Positions 6,657 through 12,790 of a stretch of 14,853 bases of DNA are shown here, piece by piece. The first letter of the stretch is position 1. Each line of letters starts with the position of its first letter. Made by a program: the position numbers and the translations under genes. Origin of the DNA: T1Sed10-7 sp046483565 (GTDB lineage Bacteria > Actinomycetota > Nitriliruptoria > Nitriliruptorales > Nitriliruptoraceae); assembly GCA_046483565.1 (NCBI GenBank), contig JAWOCZ010000254.1, positions 1-14,853 of the forward strand. Direction: 5' to 3'. A model generated the notes under the pieces. That model did not search any database, had not been told where the DNA came from, and saw nothing but the letters and a program-made list of their open reading frames with translations.

Positions 6657-7558
6657 CCGTGTGGCTTCTCCTCAGCGCCCTGCTGCTGTGGGGAGGTCTC
6701 ACGCTGCTGCTGTCGGAGCTCCGATGGTTCTCACGGCGACCGCTCGCCGAGCGGATCGGTCCGTACCTGCCGGGTGGGATGGGGCAGCGCTCGCGCAGCG
6801 GGCTGTTGTCCGTCGAGTCCTTCCGTGAGGCCGTCGGCCCCCTGGCCCGGTCCCTCGGCTCGCAGTTCTCCCGGTTGTTCGGCGTCAGCGAGGATCTCGA
6901 CCGTCGTCTCCGTCGTGTGCACGCCGACCTCGATGTCACCGAGTTCCGGGTCCGTCAGATCGGTTGGGCGCTCGCGGGCCTCGGCACCGGCGCCTTGGCG
7001 GTGCTCGCCACCCGTCCGCCGCCGGCCGTGGCCCTGCTGCTGACCCTCGGCGGGATGCTGCTGGCCTTCCTGGTGCTCGAACAGCAGGTGACCGCCGCCT
7101 CCGACCGGTGGAAGCGCTCCGTGCACCTCGAACTGCCGGTCGTGGCGGAGCAGATCGGGATGCTGCTCGCCGCTGGCTACTCCCTGGTCGGCGCGATCGA
7201 CCGTGTGGCACGTCGCGGTCGGGGCGCGGTCGCCACCGACCTGCGGCAGGTGCTCGCGCGGATCCGCCAGGGGCGGGACGAGACGGCGGCGCTGCGCGAG
7301 TGGGCGGAGCTGGCCGACGTCGATGCGGTCGAACGGTTCGTCGCCGTCCTGGCGCTCAACCGTGAAGCCAGTGACCTCGGGCGGCTGATCGCCGGCGAAG
7401 CCCGTGGGATGCGCCGCGATGTGCAGCGTGAGCTGGTGGAGACCATCGAGAAGCGGGGGCAGCAGGTCTGGATCCCGGTCACGGTGGCCACGCTCGCGCC
7501 GGGTGTGGTCTTCATCGGTATCCCGTTCACCTCGGCGCTGTCGGGGTTCCTGACGTGA
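6653..7558 (+). CDS. tadC: TadC-like inner-membrane platform protein
   Basis: This is the second T2SSF-type platform protein of the pilus. It is 301 residues long with a hydrophobic N-terminal segment (about 3-22) and a linker. A double membrane stretch follows (about 103-143, WALAGLGTGALAVLA and the LLLTLGGMLLAFLVL block). The cytoplasmic helical domain starts near 157 (LELPVVAEQIGMLLAAGYSL) and contains the LNREASDLGRLIAGEA block. A C-terminal membrane segment (VTVATLAPGVVFIGIPF) closes it. The ATG overlaps the tadB stop (ATGA), and a GGAGA lies upstream. It is the last gene of the uninterrupted first block; a 132-nt gap with two hairpins follows before the pilin. Confidence 0.92.
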   Translation: MTVWLLLSALLLWGGLTLLLSELRWFSRRPLAERIGPYLPGGMGQRSRSGLLSVESFREAVGPLARSLGSQFSRLFGVSEDLDRRLRRVHADLDVTEFRVRQIGWALAGLGTGALAVLATRPPPAVALLLTLGGMLLAFLVLEQQVTAASDRWKRSVHLELPVVAEQIGMLLAAGYSLVGAIDRVARRGRGAVATDLRQVLARIRQGRDETAALREWAELADVDAVERFVAVLALNREASDLGRLIAGEARGMRRDVQRELVETIEKRGQQVWIPVTVATLAPGVVFIGIPFTSALSGFLT

Positions 7559-7582
7559 TCGCCGACAGCGTCCCGAAGCTGT

Positions 7583-7670
7583 GCGGCCCGCGGGCCGCCT
7601 CTCCGTTCCCCGCGCACCCGCCGGGGAGCGTCACCCATCCCACCACGGACCCACCGGGTCCGGGTGGGTC
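7583..7670 (+). promoter_or_regulatory. 16-bp palindrome and second hairpin before the pilin gene
   Basis: GCGGCCCGCGGGCCGC (7583-7598) is a perfect palindrome. Further on, GACCCACC (7648-7655) pairs with GGTGGGTC (7663-7670) around a 7-nt loop. Both lie in the only sizeable non-coding gap inside the tad operon. They may form a transcription attenuator, an mRNA processing or stability element, or flank a separate pilin promoter. No T-run follows either hairpin. Confidence 0.5.
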
Positions 7671-7690
7671 AGACACCAGATGGGGTCATC

Positions 7691-7882
7691 ATGGAACTCC
7701 TCCACAGCAGCAGCCGGCTCGACCGTCTCCAGGACGACGAGGCCGGCGAAGGCGTCATCTCCACGGCGATCGCCGTCCTGATCATGGCGATCATCGGTGG
7801 GCTGATGTGGGTCGCCTTCCAGGGCGTGTTCACCTCCGCCGACGAGCGGATCACCTCCGAGGTCGAGTCCATCGGCAGCTGA
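7691..7882 (+). CDS. Flp-type major pilin candidate
   Basis: A 63-residue protein placed directly after tadC, as expected for the pilin subunit. It has a hydrophilic leader of about 22-26 residues containing DDEAGEG and one hydrophobic helix (about 27-48, VISTAIAVLIMAIIGGLMWV). A short polar tail with TSADERITSEVES follows. A prepilin peptidase would cut after a glycine in EAGEG. The glutamate normally found at +5 of the mature pilin is not at that position for either glycine. I chose the ATG at 7691; an in-frame GTG at 7664 lies inside the upstream hairpin and would lengthen the leader by 9 residues. The ribosome binding site is weak (GATGGGG). The 3' end overlaps the proposed start of the next gene. 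Confidence 0.8.
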   Translation: MELLHSSSRLDRLQDDEAGEGVISTAIAVLIMAIIGGLMWVAFQGVFTSADERITSEVESIGS

Positions 7883-8304
7883 GGTGTGGACGCAGCCGGC
7901 TCGGCCAAGAGGACGGCTCCGGCCCGATCACGATGTCGTTCGGCGTCGCCATCTTCCTCGGCTTCCTGCTCCTCTCGACCCAGGTGATGGTCCACCTCTA
8001 CGCCACCTCCATGGTCACCGCCGTCGCCTTCGACGAGGCACGCCGGGCCTCCACGGAGGGCGGGCGCTGCGAGGGGGTCCAGGCTCGGGTGGTCGAGCGG
8101 TTGGGGGAGTGGGGTCGGCGGCCCGGTGTCACCATCGCCTGCGCCGCCGGCGCACCGCCACAGCCGGGCTCGGGGGGTGTGCCGACCACGGTGCGCATCA
8201 CCGGGCCGTCACCGGCACGCTCGCTGAGCATCTTCGGCAACCGTGCGATCGCCCGGATCGACCGGTCGGCGAGCTTCCTGACCGAACGCGAGGTGGCGCG
8301 CTGA
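7879..8304 (+). CDS. TadE-like pseudopilin, probable CTG start
   Basis: The protein has a short basic N-terminus (RCGRSRLGQEDGSG), then a membrane segment (about 17-38, ITMSFGVAIFLGFLLLS) and an extracytoplasmic domain of about 100 residues with two cysteines. This is the layout of TadE-like minor pilin proteins. The frame has no ATG, GTG or TTG between the pilin stop and an ATG at 7933. That ATG would remove the basic tail and start inside the hydrophobic segment. A CTG at 7879 overlaps the pilin TGA by 4 nt (CTGA), matching the overlaps elsewhere in the operon, and gives 141 residues. The stop overlaps the next start by 1 nt (TGATG). The start is inferred; the coding region itself is well supported. 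Confidence 0.75.
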   Translation: MRCGRSRLGQEDGSGPITMSFGVAIFLGFLLLSTQVMVHLYATSMVTAVAFDEARRASTEGGRCEGVQARVVERLGEWGRRPGVTIACAAGAPPQPGSGGVPTTVRITGPSPARSLSIFGNRAIARIDRSASFLTEREVAR

Positions 8305-8768
8305 TGCGGTGGCAGAGCGAGGACGAGGCCGGGTTCACGGCCGGTCTGGAGGCGCTGGCGTTCGGGGTCCTCGTCTTCGTCTTCGGCACGCTGGTCGTCG
8401 TCAACGCCTGGGCGGTGGTCGACGCCAAGTTCGCCACCTCCGCGGCGGCCCGTGAGGCCGTCCGGGCGGTGGTCCAGGTCGAGCGCCCGGACCTGACGGC
8501 CACGCAGCTCCAGGCGCGTGCCGCCGGCGCGGCGCGCCAGGCCTTCATCGCCCACGGCTACACCGCGGCCCCGCTCCTGACCGATGCCACGCTCGGGCTG
8601 ACGCGGTGCGCCACCGTGGGCGTCACCGTCGAGCTCGAGGTCGCAGCGACGGTGGTGCCCGGTCTCGTCTCGCCGGCCACCTACCCGGTGCGTTCGAGCT
8701 ACGCCGAGGTGGTCGACCCCTTCCGCAGCGGTCTGGAGGGTGACGGGGTGGACGACTGTGGCTTCTGA
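8304..8768 (+). CDS. TadE/TadF-like pilus assembly protein
   Basis: A 154-residue protein with a short N-terminus (MRWQSEDEAG) and a membrane segment at about 19-40 (LAFGVLVFVFGTLVVV). An extracytoplasmic part follows, with the TadE-typical FATSAAAREAVRAV stretch just after the membrane. Two cysteines (in LTRCATVG and at the C-terminal DDCGF) could form a disulfide. A glutamate lies six residues after the candidate glycine cleavage site (G|FTAGLE), one place off the usual position. GAGGTGG lies 7 nt before the ATG, which overlaps the preceding stop by 1 nt. TadE/F proteins are minor pilin-like components needed for pilus formation; this role is assigned from architecture and position. Confidence 0.8.
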   Translation: MRWQSEDEAGFTAGLEALAFGVLVFVFGTLVVVNAWAVVDAKFATSAAAREAVRAVVQVERPDLTATQLQARAAGAARQAFIAHGYTAAPLLTDATLGLTRCATVGVTVELEVAATVVPGLVSPATYPVRSSYAEVVDPFRSGLEGDGVDDCGF

Positions 8769-9249
8769 GCCCGCGGGGCGGCTGCGTCGCAGCAGGTTCT
8801 GCCGCGAGCGGGCGGGCAACACCCTGGTGCTGTTCCCCGCTGCGGTGCTGATCCTGTTCGGGCTCGGTGCGGTCGCGCTCGACACCGCCACGGTGTTCCT
8901 GGGCCAGCGTCGGCTCGTCGACGTCGCGGCTGCGGTCGCCAACGATGCCGTGGCGGCGGTGGACGTCGACGCCTTCTTCGCCCAGGACGGCGAGGTGGCT
9001 GCGGTGCCACTGGACCGCTCAAGGGCCGAGCGACGGCGCGACCAGATCGTCGCACGACAGTCGCTCGACCGGTCGCTCTCGCAGTTGGCGTGCACGATCG
9101 AGGTACTGGCCACGGGGCCGCCCGCACGGGCGGAGGTGGTCTGTACCGCCACCGTGCGACCGATCCTGGCGCCGGTGTGGCCGGGAGCGCCGAACGAGCG
9201 GGAGATCCGGGCCCGCGAGGTGGCGGTCGGTGAGCAGCGCCAGGGCTGA
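8758..9249 (+). CDS. TadG-like (Flp pilus-associated) membrane protein
   Basis: The last gene of the tad cluster, 163 residues from the GTG at 8758; a GTG at 8740 would add six residues. It has a basic N-terminus (GRLRRSRFCRERAGN) and one membrane segment (about 24-43, LVLFPAAVLILFGLGAVAL). The stretch FLGQRRLVDVAAAVANDAV is typical of the region following the TadE/TadG N-terminal helix, where the family usually has AQAAADAAALA. The remaining domain is short, lacking the von Willebrand-like part of full TadG. It overlaps the preceding gene by 11 nt in another frame. A GGGGTGG lies 6 nt upstream. A hairpin follows the stop. Confidence 0.75.
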   Translation: MASEPAGRLRRSRFCRERAGNTLVLFPAAVLILFGLGAVALDTATVFLGQRRLVDVAAAVANDAVAAVDVDAFFAQDGEVAAVPLDRSRAERRRDQIVARQSLDRSLSQLACTIEVLATGPPARAEVVCTATVRPILAPVWPGAPNEREIRAREVAVGEQRQG

Positions 9250-9258
9250 GCGCGGGCA

Positions 9259-9290
9259 GGCCACCGGCAGGGGCGCAGGTGCCGGCGGCC
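9259..9290 (+). terminator. Candidate terminator of the tad operon
   Basis: An 11-position stem, GGCCACCGGCA (9259-9269) with TGCCGGCGGCC (9280-9290), contains one A-C mismatch and a 10-nt loop. It begins 10 nt after the stop of the last tad gene. There is no T-run. It separates the tad operon from the MATE gene. The rest of the 155-nt gap contains a possible -10 (TACCGT, 9363-9368) without a convincing -35. Confidence 0.4.
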
Positions 9291-9404
9291 GCCACCGAAC
9301 GCGCCGTCGGATCGACTGCGCAGACGGGGTCCACCCCGGGCGGGTGCTGCCGGGAGCGCGACTACCGTGGCCCCCGCCCGTCCTCCGTCGCGCGAGGCCC
9401 GCCC

Positions 9405-10724
9405 GTGTCGACCCGCTCACGCCGTCTCGTCGCGCTCGCGCTGCCGGCGACGGTCACCCTGATCGCCGACCCCGTCATGGGGCTGGTCGACACCGCCGTC
9501 GTCGGACGCCTCGGCGCGGCGGAGCTGGGCGCCCTCGGGCTGGCCGTGTCGGTGCTGGCAGCGGGATCGTGGGTGTTCAACTTCCTGGTCTTCGGCACGA
9601 CCTCCGCGGTGGCCCGCGCCGTGGGGGCCGGTGACCGTCCTACCGCCGGACGGCGGGTGAGCCACGCCGCGCAGGTCGCCCTCCTCCTCGGTGTCGTGGT
9701 GGCGGTCGTGCTCCTCGTGCTGGCACCGACGCTCCTGCGTGGGCTCGGCGCCGTGCCCTCGTTGCTGGACCCGGCCACCACCTACCTGCGGATCCGGGCC
9801 GTCGGGATCCCGTTCCTGCTGCTGGGGTTCGTCGGCCACGGGGCCTTCCGAGGGGTGTCCGACACGCGGACCCCGCTCGGGGTGGCGGTCGGGGCCAACA
9901 TCGTCAACGCCGCCCTGACCTTCTGGCTGGTGCTCGGTGTGGGCATGGGCATCGCCGGGGCCGCCTGGGCGACGGTGGCCGCCGAGGTGCTGACCGTGGT
10001 CGCCTTCGCGGCCCTGCTGCGCCGCACCGGACTGCCTCTGGGCGGCCACGGGGTGCCGCGTCGCGCGGAGCTCCGGGTGCTGTTCGCCGTCAGTCGGGAT
10101 CTGGTGCTGCGGACCGGTGGGTTGGTGCTCGGCCTGTTGGCGATCGCCGCAGCGGCCGCCCGCATCGACGCGGAGACCGCCGCGGCCTACCAGGTCCTCT
10201 ACCAGACGATGCTGCTGCTGTCGTTCCTGATGGACGGCGTCGCCATCGCCGGGCAGGCCATGGTGGGCACGGCGCTCGGCAGTGGCGACGAGGAGGAGGC
10301 ACGGGCCACCGGCCGCACGGTGTGGTGGTGGGGCGTCGGGGGTGGGATCGCGCTCGCCATCGTGCTCGGGCTCGGGGCCGATCTGCTCCCGCGCGTGTTG
10401 ACCGATGATCCCGCCGTGCTGGCAGGCGTCGCCACCGCCTGGTGGCTGCTGGCGCTGGGACAGGTACTCAACGGGCCGGTCTACGCCCTCGACGGCGTGC
10501 TCATGGGCGCCGAGGACTTCGCCTACCTGCGCACCTGGACCCTGCTCGCCGGCATCGTCGGCGGGGTCGGTGGGCAGGTCGTGGCCAGCCTGGGCGGCGA
10601 TGTGCTCGGGCTGTGGGCGGCGGTCCAGCTCCTCATGCTGGTGCGCTTCGTGTCCCTGGTGTGGCGGGTGCGTGGCAGCGGCTGGCTGCGCGCCGGTGCC
10701 ACGCTCGGCGTCGATCGCGCGTGA
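9405..10724 (+). CDS. MATE-family (DinF-type) multidrug/organic cation efflux transporter
   Basis: MATE transporters export drugs or metabolites across the cytoplasmic membrane using a sodium or proton gradient. The protein is 439 residues from the GTG at 9405, close to the family norm, with about twelve hydrophobic segments in two six-helix halves. The N-terminus carries the family-typical LALPATVTLIADPVMGLVDTAVVGRLG block. FRGVSDTRTPL near 150 and DGVLMGAEDFAYLRT near 365 fall at the conserved DinF-type positions. GCGAGG lies about 8 nt upstream of the chosen start; the open frame upstream is proline/arginine-rich non-coding sequence. It is monocistronic as far as can be seen, between the tad operon and a convergent gene. 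The substrate cannot be told from sequence. Confidence 0.93.
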   Translation: MSTRSRRLVALALPATVTLIADPVMGLVDTAVVGRLGAAELGALGLAVSVLAAGSWVFNFLVFGTTSAVARAVGAGDRPTAGRRVSHAAQVALLLGVVVAVVLLVLAPTLLRGLGAVPSLLDPATTYLRIRAVGIPFLLLGFVGHGAFRGVSDTRTPLGVAVGANIVNAALTFWLVLGVGMGIAGAAWATVAAEVLTVVAFAALLRRTGLPLGGHGVPRRAELRVLFAVSRDLVLRTGGLVLGLLAIAAAAARIDAETAAAYQVLYQTMLLLSFLMDGVAIAGQAMVGTALGSGDEEEARATGRTVWWWGVGGGIALAIVLGLGADLLPRVLTDDPAVLAGVATAWWLLALGQVLNGPVYALDGVLMGAEDFAYLRTWTLLAGIVGGVGGQVVASLGGDVLGLWAAVQLLMLVRFVSLVWRVRGSGWLRAGATLGVDRA

Positions 10725-10770
10725 GGCTGCCCGGTGGATCAGGCATGAGGCCGCCCGGCGGATCGCCCGG
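10723..10770. repeat. Short imperfect direct repeats between convergent genes
   Basis: TGAGGCTGCCCGGTGGATC and TGAGGCCGCCCGGCGGATC are near-identical 19-bp units, and CGCCCGGCG occurs again just after the second. They fill most of the 57-nt gap after the MATE gene; the first unit contains its stop codon. They may contribute to termination in both directions, but no clear stem-loop forms. Confidence 0.6.
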
Positions 10771-10781
10771 CGCAGCCCGAC

Positions 10782-11300
10782 CTAGCCGGTAGGGGGCGAC
10801 CACAGCCGCTCGTCCTCGGGGATCGCCTCCACGAGCCGACGGAGCTGATCCGCGACCTCGTGGACGAACCGGTGCACGGTCGCCTCCGCCAGTCCGCCCA
10901 GCGCCAGGCGGTCGGCGCCGGCCCCGATCGCGCCCATCGGTGGTTCGTAGGTCCCGTGCAGCGTGACCTGGGTCAGGGGCGGGTCGAACACCAGCGCCGC
11001 GACCTCGAGCTCCGCCTCCATGGTCGGGAAGAGCAGCCGTCCCGTCTCGGCGTGCCAGTTGAGCGGGACGACCGACGAGGTCATGTGGCGGGGTTCGAAC
11101 TCGCCGATCTGGATCACCACCTCGTGGGAGACGGAGAAGCCGCCCACCTCCACCTCCAGCGGGCGCGACAGCACCCGGGCCTGCTCGACGGATTCGTCGG
11201 TGGCCTGCTGCAGGACGCGGGTGGCGTTCTCGGCCAGCAGCCGGATGCACAGGTCGAACGGCGCCTCGACGTAGGCGTAGACGTGGAGTTCGCGGGACAC
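10782..11300 (-). CDS. SRPBCC-fold-like hypothetical protein
   Basis: I do not recognise a named family. The 172-residue sequence has the layout of an SRPBCC/START-like ligand-binding domain. It opens with a strand and a helix (ELHVYAYVEAPFDLCIRLLA). Alternating beta-strands follow, including LNWHAETGRLLFPTMEAELEV and TQVTLHGTYEPP. It ends in a long amphipathic helix (ATVHRFVHEVADQLRRLVEAI). The conserved-looking loop PPMGAIGAGAD before the last helix fits the same fold. I chose the GTG at 11300 because GGGAGG lies about 7 nt upstream; the longer open frame would be mostly non-coding sequence. There is no signal peptide, so it should be cytoplasmic. It lies 131 nt downstream of the RNA methyltransferase on the same strand and may be transcribed separately. 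Confidence 0.8.
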   Translation of the reverse strand: MSRELHVYAYVEAPFDLCIRLLAENATRVLQQATDESVEQARVLSRPLEVEVGGFSVSHEVVIQIGEFEPRHMTSSVVPLNWHAETGRLLFPTMEAELEVAALVFDPPLTQVTLHGTYEPPMGAIGAGADRLALGGLAEATVHRFVHEVADQLRRLVEAIPEDERLWSPPTG

Positions 11301-11365
11301 GGGGTGGCCTCCCTGGATCGCAGCTCCGCGGCCGCCGGCTCCCGGTGCGGCGTCGGTTGCTCCCC

Positions 11366-11394
11366 ACGCTAGGTGGTGGCGCGCCGTCGCGGAA
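11366..11394 (-). promoter_or_regulatory. Possible promoter of the SRPBCC-like gene
   Basis: On the minus strand TTCCGC (11394-11389) and TAGCGT (11371-11366) are 17 nt apart. The -10 is good for an actinobacterium but the -35 is poor. The implied start near 11359 would give a leader of about 58 nt. Confidence 0.3.
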
Positions 11395-11431
11395 GCCGTC
11401 CGGTGGTGGCCGTCCAGCGATCCGGTTCGTC

Positions 11432-12790
11432 TCAGGGTGTGAAGGTGGCCACCACCTCGACGTGGTGGGTCATCGGGAACAGGTCCAGCGGGGCGGCGCG
11501 GCGCAGCCGGTAGCCGTTGGCGAGCAGGTGGCGGGTATCCCGCGCCAGAGCGGCCACGTCGCAGGCGACGTAGACGATCGCCGCCGGTGCCAGGGTGCAC
11601 AGGTCGGTGATGGCCTGCTCGCCGGCTCCCGAGCGGGGCGGGTCGAGCACCACCACGTCGGGTGGATCGAGGGGTGGCGCCGGCGTGGTCGGCGTCCCGC
11701 CCGCCGGCGTGGTCGGCGTCCCGCCCGCCGGCGTGGTCGGCGTCTCGCCCGCCGGCGTGGACGAGGACCCACGCGCCGCCTGGCGCAGCAGCGGCTGGAC
11801 CGCCCGGTGGCGTGCGTCGAGCGGCAGGGCGTTCAGCTCCGCGTTGCGCCGGGCGGCCTCGACCGCGGCCGCATCACCCTCGATCGCGACCACCTCCGCG
11901 CCGGCCCGGGCCAGGCCGAGCGAGAGCAGGCCGACCCCGGCGTACAGATCCCAGGTCAGTGCCCCCTCGATCGGGCCGGCGGCCGCGACCACCTCGCGCA
12001 GCAGCGCCGTCGCCGCCGCCACCCCCGGCTGGAAGAAGCTCAGGGCCGGGACCTCGAAGCGCAGCCCGTCCACCTCCACCTCGATGTCGCCGTCACCACG
12101 CATCGCCACGGCGGCGCCGTCGGGTTGGGTGAGCAGCAGGTCGAAGTCGCCGGCGGGTAGCTCCAGGGGGCCGGGGCCGGGGGTCAGCACCGCCGCCCCC
12201 CCGCCCTCGGGCATGAACCGTCTGAGCCGGACCTCGGTCGCACCGGTGGCGTCACCGACCTGCTCCCGCAGCTGCTGGGTGCCCGGCGCGAGCACCAGGC
12301 ACCGGTCGACGGGCACGACCTCGTTGCTGCCGGCCCGGTGGAACCCGAGCCGACCATCCGGTGCGGCGTGCAGCCGTGCCTGGGCGCGGTAGCCGACGTC
12401 GGGTCCGACGGCGCGGCAGGCGAGCACCGGCGGGTCGGCGATCCCACCGAGCCGTTGCAGCTGCTCCCGCACCACCCGGGTCTTGAGGACGCGCTGGGTC
12501 GTCGGCGTGGCGTGCTGGAGGTCGCAACCGCCGCACTCCGGGACGAAGGGGCAGGGTGGGACCACCCGTCCGGGGCTCGGCTCGACCACCTCGAGCAGGG
12601 CCGCCCGCGCCCATCGGGCCCGGTCGTCGATCACGCGCAGCCGCACGAGCTCGCCGGGCAGCGCACCCGGGACGAAGACGGCCTTGCCGCGGACCCGGGC
12701 GACGCCCTCCCCGCCGTGGGTGATGCCGTCGACGGTGACCAGCTGCGGCTCGCGTGACAGGGGTGCACGGTGCGGCCCGGCCCGGCTCAC
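11432..12790 (-). CDS. TrmA/RlmC/RlmD-family RNA 5-methyluridine methyltransferase
   Basis: These enzymes use S-adenosylmethionine to methylate C5 of uridine in 23S rRNA or tRNA. A TRAM-like RNA-binding domain covers about residues 17-70 (VTVDGITHGGEGVARV). Cysteines 80, 86 and 89 (CPFVPECGGC) and 164 (DRCLVL) match the 4Fe-4S ligands of RlmD-type enzymes. The SAM site is DLYAGVGLLSL near 280. DPPRSG lies near 382, the catalytic cysteine is in YVACD near 407, and the general-base glutamate is in HHVEVV near 443. The 452-residue length includes a repeat insertion at about 344-371. The GTG at 12790 overlaps the upstream stop by 4 nt (GTGA), so it is probably coupled to prmA. Whether the target is 23S rRNA or tRNA cannot be settled here. 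Confidence 0.92.
   Translation of the reverse strand: MSRAGPHRAPLSREPQLVTVDGITHGGEGVARVRGKAVFVPGALPGELVRLRVIDDRARWARAALLEVVEPSPGRVVPPCPFVPECGGCDLQHATPTTQRVLKTRVVREQLQRLGGIADPPVLACRAVGPDVGYRAQARLHAAPDGRLGFHRAGSNEVVPVDRCLVLAPGTQQLREQVGDATGATEVRLRRFMPEGGGAAVLTPGPGPLELPAGDFDLLLTQPDGAAVAMRGDGDIEVEVDGLRFEVPALSFFQPGVAAATALLREVVAAAGPIEGALTWDLYAGVGLLSLGLARAGAEVVAIEGDAAAVEAARRNAELNALPLDARHRAVQPLLRQAARGSSSTPAGETPTTPAGGTPTTPAGGTPTTPAPPLDPPDVVVLDPPRSGAGEQAITDLCTLAPAAIVYVACDVAALARDTRHLLANGYRLRRAAPLDLFPMTHHVEVVATFTP
11679..11760 (-). repeat. In-frame 24-bp minisatellite in the RNA methyltransferase gene
   Basis: Three 24-bp units (11679-11702, 11703-11726, 11727-11750) and a 10-bp partial copy are almost identical. 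The plus-strand unit starts GCCGGCGTGGTCGGCGT. They encode AGGTPTTP-type octapeptides. The insertion sits just before the strand that leads to the DPPRSG motif. The frame is preserved. Confidence 0.95.

Noticed and set aside
7664..7690. GTG at 7664 as pilin start
   Set aside because: It lies within the right arm of a hairpin and lacks a ribosome binding site; the ATG at 7691 gives a normal Flp-like length.
7998..9152. 384-aa minus-strand open frame
   Set aside because: Antisense to three tad genes; composition typical of shadow frames.
11301..11431. Possible small gene between the RNA methyltransferase and the SRPBCC-like gene
   Set aside because: Open frames here are only upstream extensions of the downstream gene; no independent start, ribosome binding site or plausible protein was seen.
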